DNA of 64,000 nt from Marinobacterium iners. Its GTDB lineage: Bacteria; Pseudomonadota; Gammaproteobacteria; Pseudomonadales; Balneatricaceae. Under the pieces are notes generated by a model. The model saw nothing but the letters and a program-made list of their open reading frames with translations, was not told where the DNA came from and searched no databases. Location of the stretch: NCBI RefSeq assembly GCF_017310015.1, contig NZ_CP022297.1, positions 3,658,001 to 3,722,000 of the forward strand, written 5' to 3'. Shown in pieces: positions 1 through 9,295 of the stretch (its first letter is position 1; the number at the start of each line of letters is the position of its first letter). A program made the position numbers and the translations under genes.

Positions 1-1374
1 GACGACCAGATCAGAGCCACGGACCATATCGCCACCGGCAAAGACCTTGGCATTACTGGTCTGGAATGCGAACTGCCCTGCAGCGTTCGGCTGGGCCTGG
101 GTCTTGATACGACCATCCTCGTGCAGCTCGATACCGAAATCGGCAAACCAGGGCGCCGGGCTTGGGCGGAAACCGAAAGCAACCAGCACGGTATCAGCCG
201 GCAGAACCTCTTCAGAACCCGGCACCACCTCCGCACGACGACGGCCGTTTTCATCCGGCTCACCCATGCGAGTGGTCACCAGCTTCACGCCGGTTACCTT
301 GCCGTTTTCACCAACCACTTCAACCGGCTGACGGTTGAACATGAATTGAACGCCCTCTTCACGCGCATTCTCGACTTCACGCTTGGAGCCGGGCATGTTT
401 TCTTCATCACGACGATAGGCACAGACAACCGACTCGGCACCCTGACGGATCGAGGTACGGTTGCAGTCCATCGCGGTGTCACCACCGCCCAGAACGACCA
501 CTTTCTGGCCTTTGACACTGATGTATTCGGACGGATCCTTCTCGAATCCCAGGCAATGATTCACATTGGAGATCAGGAACGGCAGTGCGTCATGCACACC
601 GTCCAGATCTTCACCGGGGAAACCGCCTTTCATGTAGGTGTAGGTACCCATACCCATGAACACGGCATCATATTCATCCAGCAGCTGCTGCATGGTCACG
701 TCAGTGCCGACCTCGGTGTTGAGACGGAACTCAACTCCCATCTCTTCAAAGATCTGGCGGCGACGGCTCATGACACTTTTTTCCAGCTTGAACTCCGGGA
801 TGCCGAAGGTCAACAGGCCGCCGATCTCAGGGTAGCGATCGAACACCACGGGCTTGACGCCGTTACGCACCAGAACGTCGGCACAGCCGATACCGGCAGG
901 ACCGGCACCGATCACGGCCACCTTCTTGTCGGTCCATTCGACATTGGACATATCAGGCTTCCAGCCCATGGCGAACGCGGTATCGGTGATGTATTTCTCA
1001 ACCGAGCCGATGGTGACGGCGCCAAAGCCGTCATTCAGCGTACAGGCTCCTTCACACAGGCGGTCCTGCGGACATACACGGCCACAGACTTCTGGCAGCG
1101 AGTTGGTCTGATGACTCAGCTCCACCGCTTCCATGATATTCCCCTCGGTCACCAGCTTGAGCCAGTTGGGGATAAAGTTGTGCACCGGGCACTTCCATTC
1201 ACAGTAGGGGTTGCCACATTCCAGGCAGCGGTGTGCCTGGGAGGATGCATCCTTGGGCTGGAACGGTTCATAAATTTCTGCAAACTGCTGTTTGCGAATA
1301 TTGGCCGGCACTTTTTCCGGCCCCTGACGGCCAACGTCAATAAACTGAAAATCGTTCTTCAGACGGTCAGTCAT
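1..1374 (-). CDS. gltD: Glutamate synthase (NADPH) small subunit, partial at the window edge
   Basis: Beta subunit of NADPH-GOGAT. It takes electrons from NADPH through FAD and Fe-S clusters and passes them to GltB for glutamate synthesis from 2-oxoglutarate and glutamine. Translating the minus strand from the ATG at 1374 gives MTDRLKNDFQFIDVGR. Two cysteine clusters follow: Cys50, 53, 58 and 62 (HRCLECGNPYCEWKC) and a second set near residue 100 (VCGRVCPQDRLCEGAC). An FAD Rossmann motif (VIGAGPAGIGCADV, about residue 150) and an NADPH motif (VVLGGGDTAMDC, about 290) come next. 458 codons are visible; the family is about 470 residues, so only the last few codons lie beyond base 1. It is 61 bp downstream of gltB and probably cotranscribed. 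The long plus-strand open frame over this gene is a shadow. Confidence 0.96.
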   Translation of the reverse strand, partial: MTDRLKNDFQFIDVGRQGPEKVPANIRKQQFAEIYEPFQPKDASSQAHRCLECGNPYCEWKCPVHNFIPNWLKLVTEGNIMEAVELSHQTNSLPEVCGRVCPQDRLCEGACTLNDGFGAVTIGSVEKYITDTAFAMGWKPDMSNVEWTDKKVAVIGAGPAGIGCADVLVRNGVKPVVFDRYPEIGGLLTFGIPEFKLEKSVMSRRRQIFEEMGVEFRLNTEVGTDVTMQQLLDEYDAVFMGMGTYTYMKGGFPGEDLDGVHDALPFLISNVNHCLGFEKDPSEYISVKGQKVVVLGGGDTAMDCNRTSIRQGAESVVCAYRRDEENMPGSKREVENAREEGVQFMFNRQPVEVVGENGKVTGVKLVTTRMGEPDENGRRRAEVVPGSEEVLPADTVLVAFGFRPSPAPWFADFGIELHEDGRIKTQAQPNAAGQFAFQTSNAKVFAGGDMVRGSDLVV

Positions 1375-1435
1375 TTTACCACCTCGTCCGATACCCGCCG
1401 CAGGGGCAGGTACCGCAGTTAGTCTTTCTCTGTGC

Positions 1436-4400
1436 TTACTCGGGACGCACACGCACTGTGTTCAGGAGATCATTCAGACTTGCAGCCTTGGGCTTGATCA
1501 GCCAGAACTTGCCGCAATAGTCATAGAAGTTATCCAGAATCTCCTGACCCCAGGCACTGCCGGTTTCGGCCGTGAACTCCTCAATCACCGAGCGCAGGTG
1601 GTTCTTGTAGGACTCCATCTGCTCGGTCGCAATGCGGTGGATATCCACCAGTTCATGGTTGTACTTGTCGACAAAGGTGTTATCGCGGTCCAGTACATAC
1701 GCGAAGCCACCGGTCATACCGGCACCGAAGTTGTAACCGGTCTCGCCCAGTACTGTCACCATTCCCCCGGTCATGTACTCACAGCAGTGATCACCGGCAC
1801 CTTCAATGACGGCATGGCAACCGGAGTTACGTACCCCGAAGCGCTCACCGGCACGGCCCGCCGCGAACAGCTTGCCGCCCGTTGCACCATAGAGACAGGT
1901 GTTGCCGAGGATGGCGGTATCCTGCGACTTGAACGTTGCTTCAGCAAACGGACGTACCACCACCTTGCCACCGGCCATACCCTTGCCGACATAGTCGTTG
2001 GCATCGCCTTCCAGCAGCAGATGCTGACCACCGGCATTCCAGACACCAAAGGACTGACCTGCGTGCCCCTTGAAGCGGAATACAACCGGCTTGTCTTCCA
2101 TACCCAGATTGCTGTGATGACGCGCAATCAAACCAGATGTGCGCGCACCAACGGAGCGATCACAGTTGGTAATTTCAAGCTCCCATTCGCCACCGGACTT
2201 GCTCTCGATCGCGGCCTGCGCAAGCTCCAGCATGCGGGTATTCAGGCTACCCGGATCGTAAGGCTCGTTACGCGCCTGCTGGCAGGTATGCGGATACTCT
2301 GCCGGTACACCGGCCGTGCCGATGATAGGTTCCAGATCCAGATGATTCTGCTTGTCGGTTACACCCGGCAGAATTTCCAGCAGGTCAACACGGCCGATCA
2401 GTTCGTCAAAGCTGCGTACGCCAATCTGAGCCATCAGCTGACGGGTCTCTTCCGCCACAAAGCGGAAGAAGTTTTTCACCATTTCAACGGTGCCGCGGAA
2501 ATGCTCATCACGCAGATCCTTGCGCTGAGTGGCAACACCGGTGGCACAGTTGTTCAGGTGGCAGATACGCAGATATTTACAGCCCAGTGCAACCATCGGC
2601 ATGGTGCCGAAGCCGAAACTTTCGGCACCCAGAATCGCGGCCTTGATCACATCCAGACCGGTTTTGAGGCCACCATCTGTCTGCAGGCGAATCTTGCCAC
2701 GCAGGTGGTTGGCACGCAGCGCCTGATGCGCATCGGCCAGACCCAGCTCCCAGGGGGAGCCCGCATAGTGGATGGAGGTCAGCGGAGACGCCGCCGTACC
2801 GCCGTCATAACCGGAGATGGTGATCAGATCCGCATAGGCCTTGGCCACACCGCAGGCGATGGTGCCAACACCCGGACGGGAGACCAGCTTGACGGAAACC
2901 AGCCCTTCCGGGTTGATCTGCTTCAGGTCGAAGATCAGTTGTGCCAGGTCCTCGATCGAGTAGATATCATGGTGCGGAGGCGGTGAAATCAGTGTCACGC
3001 CCGGCACGGAGTAGCGCAGGCGCGCGATCAAGGCATTCACCTTGCCGCCCGGCAGCTGGCCACCTTCACCCGGTTTGGCACCCTGGGCCACCTTGATCTG
3101 CATGACATCAGCGCTCATCAGATATTCCGGTGTAACACCGAAACGACCGGATGCAACCTGCTTGATCTTGGAGCGCTTGTTGGTGCCATGGCGGGCCGGG
3201 TCTTCACCACCTTCACCGGAGTTGGAACGACCGCCCAGCTCGTTCATTGCCACCGCCAGCGCTTCATGCGCTTCCGGCGACAGCGCGCCCAGAGACATGG
3301 CTGCACTGTCAAAGCGCGGGAAAATGTTTTCGATCGGCTCGACCTGATCCAGCGGGATGGGTTTCAGGCCTTTCTTCAGGCCCAACAGGTCACGCAGGGT
3401 CGCAACACCACGCTGATTCACCAGCTCGGCGTAACGCGCATAAGCATGTTTGTCACCGGTGGTAACCGCTTCATGAATGGTTTTGACCACATCCGGGTTG
3501 TAGGCATGGTACTCAGCGCCATGCACATACTTGAGCAGACCACCCTGCTGAATCGGCTTGCGTGCACTCCAGGCCTCCTGCGCCAACAGCGCCTGCTCCT
3601 GCTGGAAGTGCGTGAAGCGGGCGCCTTCGATACGGCTGCACACACCACGGAAGCAGAGATCGACCACTTCACTGGACAAGCCAACGGCTTCAAACAGCTG
3701 AGCGCCACGGTAGGAAGCAATGGTGGAGATACCCATCTTGGACAGGATCTTCAACAGGCCCTTGTTAATGCCCTTGCGGTAGTTCTCGTGCGCCTGCAGT
3801 GGCTCCAGCGGCAGCTCACCGGTGCGGCAGAGATCGTTCAGCACGCGGTAGGCCAGGTACGGATATACCGCCGTTGCACCGAAGCCGAACAGCACGGCAA
3901 AGTGATGCGGGTCGCGTGCGGTACCGGTCTCAACAATCAGGTTGGTTTCGCAACGCAGACCTTTTTCGACCAGATGGTGATGCACTGCACCGGTTGCCAT
4001 GGCGGCATGGATCGGCAGTTTGCCGCGCTGCAGATAGGCATCGGTCAGCACCAGCAGTGTCACACCGTTGCGAGCAGCATCTTCGGCCTTGGCACACAGG
4101 TCACGCAGCGCCTGTTCCAGCCCGATCTCAGGGTCATACTGCAGATCCAGGTCAAACGAGTCGAAGCCATCCAGCTTGCATTTGCGCATGAACTGGAACT
4201 TGCTCGCCGACAGCACCGGGGTCGTCAAAATCAGGCGACGCGCATGCTCAGGTGTTTCTTCGAACACGTTCTGCTCGGCACCGATACAGGTTTCCAGCGA
4301 CATCACGATCGCTTCACGCAGAGGGTCGATCGGGGGGTTGGTTACCTGAGCAAACTGCTGACGGAAGTAGTCATAGGGTGAACGAATACGGCTGGACAGC

Positions 4401-5890
4401 ACTGCCATCGGCTTGTCGTCGCCCATGGAGCCAACTGCTTCCATCCCGCTTTCACCCAGTGGGCGCAGGATCTGGTCACGCTCTTCAAAGGTGACCTGGA
4501 ACATTTTCATGTGCTGTTTGGTTTCTTCCGGCGACATTTCGCGGAACGACTGCGACTCCTCCTGGAAGCTCATGGTCTGTTCCAGGCGAATGGCATTGTC
4601 CTTCAGCCACTGCTTGTAGGGCTGGGCAGACTTGAGCTTGTTGTCCACATCCTTGGTGTGCAGCACTTCACCGGTCTGGGTATCAATCGACAGAATCTGA
4701 CCCGGCCCGACACGGCCCTGTGCCACAATATCTTCCGGCTTGTAGTCGAACACACCGATTTCAGATGCCGTGCAGATGTAGCCATCGCGCGTCATGACCC
4801 AGCGTGACGGACGCAGACCGTTACGATCCAACATGCACACCGCATAGCGACCATCGGTCATGACCATACCGGCCGGACCGTCCCAGGGCTCCATGTGCAT
4901 GGAGTGGAAGTCATAGAAGGCACGCAGGTCGGAGTCCATGGTTTCAACATTCTGCCAGGCTGGCGGAACGATCATGCGCACGGCACGGTACAGATCCATA
5001 CCCCCTACCAGCAAGAACTCCAGCATATTGTCCATACTGGACGAGTCCGAGCCTGTGGTATTGACGATCGGCTGCAGCTCTTCAATGTTCGGCAGCATCT
5101 CGGTCGAGAACTTGGTACGGCGCGCACGGGCCCAGTTACGGTTGCCATCAATGGTATTGATTTCACCGTTGTGTGCCAGGAACCGGAACGGCTGTGCCAG
5201 CGGCCAGCGTGGTGCGGTGTTGGTTGAGAAACGCTGGTGGTAAGTACAGATAGCCGTTTCGAGGCGCGGGTCGTTCAAGTCCTGATAGAACACCGGCAGG
5301 TCGACCGGCATCATCAGCCCTTTATAGGAAAGCACCTTGTCAGACAGGCTGCAGATGTAAAAATCGGGATCATCGGAAAGCGCGATTTCAGCCTTGCGAC
5401 GTGCAGTAAAAAGACTGATTGCGAATTCACGCGGGCTTTTGCCGTTGGGATGAATAAAAACTTGTTCGATCTGGGGAAGGGTATCTTTAGCGATAGGACC
5501 AAGACAGCTGTCATTGGTGGGGACTTGTCTCCAGCTCAACACTTGCAACCCTTCGGCCTGCAGCGCTGAGCCAAGTTGCTCGCGGGCTACAGACGCCTGC
5601 TGCGCCTCGGGAGACAGAAAGACCATCCCCACTGCATAGTGTTCGCCCAGCTCGACGCCCAGCTCTTCGGCAGCAACGGTTCGCAGGAAACCATCTGGTT
5701 TCTGCATCAGCAGTCCACAACCATCGCCGGTTTTGCCATCAGCAGCAATACCTCCGCGGTGTGTCATGCACGCCAGTGCCTGGATCGCCTTGTCCAACAG
5801 ATCATGGCTGGCCTGACCCTGCATATGGGCCATCAGGCCGAAACCACAGTTATCCTTGAACTCCCCGTGGCGATAAAGACCTTTATTCAT
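1436..5890 (-). CDS. gltB: Glutamate synthase (NADPH) large subunit
   Basis: Alpha subunit of GOGAT, 1484 residues, close to the enterobacterial length of about 1,500. Order of domains: class II glutamine amidotransferase at the N-terminus, whose nucleophile should be Cys15 in DNCGFGLMAH after removal of a 14-residue propeptide; a central linker; the FMN-binding synthase domain (about 800-1190) with the 3Fe-4S motif CKYLRICHLNNC; and a C-terminal glycine-rich beta-helix (about 1230-1480). Ammonia from glutamine is channelled to 2-oxoglutarate using electrons from GltD. The first gene of gltBD, it is preceded by about 230 bp of non-coding DNA with an NtrC-like palindrome, consistent with nitrogen control. 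No frameshift or missing motif was seen. Confidence 0.98.
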   Translation of the reverse strand: MNKGLYRHGEFKDNCGFGLMAHMQGQASHDLLDKAIQALACMTHRGGIAADGKTGDGCGLLMQKPDGFLRTVAAEELGVELGEHYAVGMVFLSPEAQQASVAREQLGSALQAEGLQVLSWRQVPTNDSCLGPIAKDTLPQIEQVFIHPNGKSPREFAISLFTARRKAEIALSDDPDFYICSLSDKVLSYKGLMMPVDLPVFYQDLNDPRLETAICTYHQRFSTNTAPRWPLAQPFRFLAHNGEINTIDGNRNWARARRTKFSTEMLPNIEELQPIVNTTGSDSSSMDNMLEFLLVGGMDLYRAVRMIVPPAWQNVETMDSDLRAFYDFHSMHMEPWDGPAGMVMTDGRYAVCMLDRNGLRPSRWVMTRDGYICTASEIGVFDYKPEDIVAQGRVGPGQILSIDTQTGEVLHTKDVDNKLKSAQPYKQWLKDNAIRLEQTMSFQEESQSFREMSPEETKQHMKMFQVTFEERDQILRPLGESGMEAVGSMGDDKPMAVLSSRIRSPYDYFRQQFAQVTNPPIDPLREAIVMSLETCIGAEQNVFEETPEHARRLILTTPVLSASKFQFMRKCKLDGFDSFDLDLQYDPEIGLEQALRDLCAKAEDAARNGVTLLVLTDAYLQRGKLPIHAAMATGAVHHHLVEKGLRCETNLIVETGTARDPHHFAVLFGFGATAVYPYLAYRVLNDLCRTGELPLEPLQAHENYRKGINKGLLKILSKMGISTIASYRGAQLFEAVGLSSEVVDLCFRGVCSRIEGARFTHFQQEQALLAQEAWSARKPIQQGGLLKYVHGAEYHAYNPDVVKTIHEAVTTGDKHAYARYAELVNQRGVATLRDLLGLKKGLKPIPLDQVEPIENIFPRFDSAAMSLGALSPEAHEALAVAMNELGGRSNSGEGGEDPARHGTNKRSKIKQVASGRFGVTPEYLMSADVMQIKVAQGAKPGEGGQLPGGKVNALIARLRYSVPGVTLISPPPHHDIYSIEDLAQLIFDLKQINPEGLVSVKLVSRPGVGTIACGVAKAYADLITISGYDGGTAASPLTSIHYAGSPWELGLADAHQALRANHLRGKIRLQTDGGLKTGLDVIKAAILGAESFGFGTMPMVALGCKYLRICHLNNCATGVATQRKDLRDEHFRGTVEMVKNFFRFVAEETRQLMAQIGVRSFDELIGRVDLLEILPGVTDKQNHLDLEPIIGTAGVPAEYPHTCQQARNEPYDPGSLNTRMLELAQAAIESKSGGEWELEITNCDRSVGARTSGLIARHHSNLGMEDKPVVFRFKGHAGQSFGVWNAGGQHLLLEGDANDYVGKGMAGGKVVVRPFAEATFKSQDTAILGNTCLYGATGGKLFAAGRAGERFGVRNSGCHAVIEGAGDHCCEYMTGGMVTVLGETGYNFGAGMTGGFAYVLDRDNTFVDKYNHELVDIHRIATEQMESYKNHLRSVIEEFTAETGSAWGQEILDNFYDYCGKFWLIKPKAASLNDLLNTVRVRPE

Positions 5891-6025
5891 ACGCCGACCT
5901 CGCTAAAACTCTTTTAAATCAAGAAGTTATCTAACTTCCTTTCTCCCGCTGATCAAATTGTGGGCAAAAAGGGGAAGCAATTCTACCTATGGAAGAGGTC
6001 GGACTCAAGAAAATTGTTGCCAATA

Positions 6026-6044
6026 TTGCACCATGATGGTGCAA
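6026..6044. promoter_or_regulatory. NtrC-like binding palindrome upstream of gltB
   Basis: TTGCACCAT-G-ATGGTGCAA is a perfect 9-bp inverted repeat, and its core TGCACCA-N3-TGGTGCA matches the known NtrC half-sites. It lies 136 bp upstream of the gltB start. A further half site (TGGTGCACC, about 6079-6087) is nearby. No convincing sigma-54 -24/-12 element was found between it and gltB, so the promoter class is unknown. The rest of 5891-6122 holds only this region and the 3' flank of the damX-like gene. Confidence 0.55.
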
Positions 6045-6122
6045 AACAGCAAAAATAGTTGCATTACACGCCCCGGATTGGTGCACCCATAATCCGGGCA
6101 GGGATACAACCCTGTTGCAGAA

Positions 6123-7619
6123 TTATTTTTTGCGGATGTCCGCTTTCACTCCAGCAATCGAGCGCGCCCAGGGACGGAGTTTACGCAGGGATTCCGGCAA
6201 GCTGGCCACCGCGTTGGTTGCCGCCGCTCGGTCAGCATACTGACCATATACAACTACATGCCAGGGAGCACCCTTGAAAACCGTCTGGAAATAATAGAAC
6301 CGCTGCGGCTGTTCCTGTGCCTGAATAAAGTCTCTGACACTGGTTTCAGCACGTGCACCCATGACTTGAAGGGTGTAGCCCTGCTCTGGCCAGCCAAGCA
6401 GTTCTTCTTCTCTCAACCACTGCTGGGCCACACCACCTGTTTCGGCCACCGCTTGGGGTTTTGGCTCTGGTTTTGGCTCTGGTTTTGGCTCTGGTTTTGG
6501 CTCTGGTTTTGGCTCTGGTTTTGGCTCTGGTTTGGGCTCTGGTTTGGGCTCCGGTTTGGGTTCTGGCCTGGGCTCCGTCAGAGCCGGGGGCTCGGATACA
6601 GCCGATCCATCCGAGACAACACTTACATCAGTTCCACCTTGTTCTGCATCGATTGCCGCAACTTGGCTTTCAGGGCCAACTGCTGTAACTGATTCAGTGT
6701 TTTCTGATGCTCGATCTGGCGCAGCGGGTGACGGGTACTCCTGAGCATTCTCAAGTCGCGGCTGAGGCTCCGGCCTTACAGGCAGGGGAAGCGTAATTCT
6801 CTCCGCCACCACTGGAGTACTATCCTCATCAGGAAGGTACTGCCAGACAGCGACACCAAACACCAGTAGAAGCACCAGAATGGCCGCACTGATATGCCTG
6901 GGCGGCAGAGGCAACCGGTTGTTGCTGCCTGGAGACTTCAAACGGCCGCTACGCAGCAGCTCAATTACCTGCTCACACAACCTCCCGGGGTACCCTTGCG
7001 AGCGCTCAATCAGCGCTGCAAACTGTCGCTTCCCCAGATCAGTGCCGTCATCAGGTAACAGGGACTCGACAAAATCAGCCGACTCATCCGGGGTGAACGG
7101 TTCAAGCCTTTCCACATGCAGGTGGCTTTCCAGCTGTTCAGCCAACCCGAGCCCCCGAAAACGCTCTTCAAACTCTGTAGTACCGGTCAGCAGAACTCGC
7201 GGCGGAACCCCTTTTTCAAAGGTAGCAAAGTTCACCAGCAGCTCAAGAGCGTTATTGGTCAGAAAATCGGCATCATCTATCAACAGGATCAACGCCAAAC
7301 CATCTTCACGCAGTTGGCGCGCCAACACATGCATCTGTTTCAGGCGCTGTCGATTATCAGCTGCAGATTCAAAGTCGAGAGCACCCGTCAACTGTTGCAG
7401 CAGACTGGTCACATCAGTTGTTTCATCAAGCTGCAGCCTGACGGCACGCCCCAAAGTCCTGTTATCATCAGGCACAAGCTGTTCAAGCAAGGCTGATTTA
7501 CCAACACCGTTTTCACCAATAATCAACATGACAAAATCGGAGAAGCGCACCAGGTGTTGCAGCTTATCCCTCTGCTGCAGGCGAGATTCCGGTTCATAGT
7601 AATGGGTCGGGATACTCAT
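6123..7619 (-). CDS. DamX-like AAA ATPase with SPOR domain
   Basis: 498-residue inner-membrane protein. An ExeA/DamX-type P-loop ATPase comes first (Walker A GENGVGKS at 35-42, Walker B LILLIDDAD near 112). A single transmembrane helix follows at about 242-262, then an acidic/proline-rich periplasmic linker with about ten Lys/Arg-Pro-Glu-Pro repeats, and a C-terminal SPOR domain of about 80 residues that should bind denuded septal peptidoglycan. It directly follows aroB (14 bp), as damX does in enterobacteria, so it is likely a cell-division accessory protein. Enterobacterial DamX has a degenerate or missing ATPase; here the Walker motifs look intact. The ATP-dependent role is not established from sequence. 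Confidence 0.85.
   Translation of the reverse strand: MSIPTHYYEPESRLQQRDKLQHLVRFSDFVMLIIGENGVGKSALLEQLVPDDNRTLGRAVRLQLDETTDVTSLLQQLTGALDFESAADNRQRLKQMHVLARQLREDGLALILLIDDADFLTNNALELLVNFATFEKGVPPRVLLTGTTEFEERFRGLGLAEQLESHLHVERLEPFTPDESADFVESLLPDDGTDLGKRQFAALIERSQGYPGRLCEQVIELLRSGRLKSPGSNNRLPLPPRHISAAILVLLLVFGVAVWQYLPDEDSTPVVAERITLPLPVRPEPQPRLENAQEYPSPAAPDRASENTESVTAVGPESQVAAIDAEQGGTDVSVVSDGSAVSEPPALTEPRPEPKPEPKPEPKPEPKPEPKPEPKPEPKPEPKPEPKPQAVAETGGVAQQWLREEELLGWPEQGYTLQVMGARAETSVRDFIQAQEQPQRFYYFQTVFKGAPWHVVVYGQYADRAAATNAVASLPESLRKLRPWARSIAGVKADIRKK
6457..6576 (-). repeat. 12-bp tandem repeat coding for a (KPEP)n linker
   Basis: Ten consecutive 12-bp units within the damX-like gene, written on the plus strand as GGTTTTGGCTCT. 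The first six are identical and the remaining four carry third-position or Lys-to-Arg type changes. Each unit encodes Glu-Pro-Lys-Pro, a rigid linker between the membrane helix and the SPOR domain. The identical copies suggest recent slippage, so copy number may vary between strains. Confidence 0.95.
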
Positions 7620-7633
7620 GACGTCCTGTCCTG

Positions 7634-8725
7634 TTATCCGATCCGCCCCAGTGACTGGCCACAGATCAGAGTTTGTTCAAGTTTGTTCGCAGCAAAGTCA
7701 GCCGTTACGACACCCTGTCCAAGCTGCTGCAACAGAACAAGACGCAAGTTTCCATCAATCACCTTTTTGTCCACCGCCATCAGCTCTATAAATCGCTCAC
7801 AGCTCATCGTTTCGGGTGGTGCGACAGGCAACCCTGCCGCTATCAGAAGGCGTTCGACACGGGCAAGCTCTGCTTCGCCTATCCAACCCTCTCGGGCTGA
7901 AAGGTTGGCGGCCATCAGCATCCCGGCCCCAACCGCTTCACCGTGTAACCAATTACCGTACCCTTGGTCGGTTTCGATGGCATGGCCGAAGGTGTGCCCG
8001 AGATTCAGCAGCGCCCTGATACCTGACTCTCGCTCATCCTGCGCTACAATCTCAGCCTTGATTTCACATGAGCGATAGATGGCGTACGCGAGCGCTTCAG
8101 GATCACGTGCTCGCAGCGCCGGCATGGCGGACTCCAACCAATCGAGAAATTTGGCATCATGAATCAAACCGTACTTGATCACTTCCGCCAGACCGGCAGA
8201 CAGTTCACGCTCCGGTAGACTGCCAAGTACATCTGTCGCCGCCAATACAGCCTGAGGCTGATGAAAAGCTCCGATCATGTTCTTGCCAAGTGGATGATTT
8301 ACGCCTGTCTTGCCACCAACAGACGAGTCGACCTGCGACAGCAATGTCGTAGGCACCTGGATAAAATTCACGCCTCGCTGGTAACTCGCCGCCGCAAAAC
8401 CGGTCATATCACCCACAACACCACCGCCCAACGCAACCAGCGTAGTTGTTCGGTTATGCCGTTTTTCGAGCAACGCATCAAAGATCAGATTGACATGCTG
8501 CAGATCCTTGTATGCTTCACCATCCGGCAGAATTACGCTATCCACCTGTTTACCCGGAAACTGCTGCAACAGCGCGTCAAGATAGAGCGGAGCAACAGTC
8601 TCATTGCTGACCACCATCACCTGGCGGCCGTTGACATACGGTAGCAGCAGGTTTTGCTGCAACAGACCCTGGCCGATAAAAATGGGATAACTGCGGACGC
8701 CAAGATCGACCGTCAATGTCTGCAT
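7634..8725 (-). CDS. aroB: 3-dehydroquinate synthase
   Basis: Second enzyme of the shikimate pathway. It converts DAHP to 3-dehydroquinate with NAD and a divalent metal in the cytoplasm. The 363 residues match the family length. Visible motifs include the nucleotide-binding stretch LVALGGGVVGDMTGF, the substrate region QVPTTLLSQVDSSVGGKTGVN, the metal-ligand segment LAEVIKYG and the HTFGHAIE motif. It lies between aroK (27 bp upstream) and the damX-like gene, the standard aroK-aroB-damX order, and is probably in one transcript with pilM-Q. Confidence 0.98.
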   Translation of the reverse strand: MQTLTVDLGVRSYPIFIGQGLLQQNLLLPYVNGRQVMVVSNETVAPLYLDALLQQFPGKQVDSVILPDGEAYKDLQHVNLIFDALLEKRHNRTTTLVALGGGVVGDMTGFAAASYQRGVNFIQVPTTLLSQVDSSVGGKTGVNHPLGKNMIGAFHQPQAVLAATDVLGSLPERELSAGLAEVIKYGLIHDAKFLDWLESAMPALRARDPEALAYAIYRSCEIKAEIVAQDERESGIRALLNLGHTFGHAIETDQGYGNWLHGEAVGAGMLMAANLSAREGWIGEAELARVERLLIAAGLPVAPPETMSCERFIELMAVDKKVIDGNLRLVLLQQLGQGVVTADFAANKLEQTLICGQSLGRIG

Positions 8726-8752
8726 GAGAACAGTCTCCGGAAACAGAGTGAA

Positions 8753-9277
8753 TCAGATTTTTTTCAGCGGCTGCTGTCGCTTCAGGAAACGAATAATATC
8801 ATTTACCACGCCACGTGGGTGACGTCGATCAGTACGAATCAATAGATCGCAGCAGTCCCTGTAAAGCGGGTCACGCTGTTCAATCAGTTGCTCCAGTACA
8901 GCTCGCGGATTTTCTGTCTGCAAAAGAGGACGATTGCGGTCTTTTGCAGTACGCTCCAGTTGCTGCTCAATTGATGTCTGCAAGTAAACGACTGTACCTC
9001 TGCTTTGCAGGTTCCGTCGGTTAGCCTCACGCAAGACAGCACCACCACCGGTTGCCAGAATGATGTCATCTAACTGGGTCAGTTCATCAATGGCAGTTTC
9101 TTCACGTTGACGAAAGCCCTCTTCGCCTTCGACATCGAAAATCCACGGGATATTGGTTCCGGAGCGCGTCTCTATTTCACGGTCAGAATCGTGAAATTCC
9201 AACCCAAGCTCTTGAGAAAGTAAACGCCCTATGGTGCTTTTGCCAGCACCCATAGGGCCAATAAGGAAAACGTTCAA
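8753..9277 (-). CDS. aroK: Shikimate kinase
   Basis: Phosphorylates shikimate at O-3 using ATP. The 174-residue protein has the P-loop GPMGAGKST at residues 7-15, the Mg/shikimate-binding motif DSDREIE, the GGGAV motif and the lid arginines in the RNRPLL segment. Located 18 bp downstream of pilQ and upstream of aroB, the usual pilQ-aroK-aroB arrangement in gammaproteobacteria. Confidence 0.97.
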   Translation of the reverse strand: MNVFLIGPMGAGKSTIGRLLSQELGLEFHDSDREIETRSGTNIPWIFDVEGEEGFRQREETAIDELTQLDDIILATGGGAVLREANRRNLQSRGTVVYLQTSIEQQLERTAKDRNRPLLQTENPRAVLEQLIEQRDPLYRDCCDLLIRTDRRHPRGVVNDIIRFLKRQQPLKKI

Positions 9278-9295
9278 ATTTTTACAACTCTGTTC

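Noticed and set aside
121..1422. 433-residue open frame on the plus strand
   Set aside because: It lies antisense to gltD, whose minus-strand translation has all Fe-S and nucleotide-binding motifs; the plus-strand protein has no recognisable domain and is a GC-bias shadow.
1598..2986. 462-residue plus-strand open frame within gltB
   Set aside because: Complementary to the FMN-binding and C-terminal parts of gltB; no motif or ribosome site.
5990..6030. Sigma-54 promoter for gltB
   Set aside because: TTGGCA on the minus strand resembles a -24 element, but the -12 GC is missing at the required distance, and it lies too close to the NtrC-like site.
6457..6576. Possible CRISPR array
   Set aside because: The repeat is a contiguous 12-bp coding tandem repeat with no spacers. 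No other regularly spaced repeats and no cas genes were found in the window.
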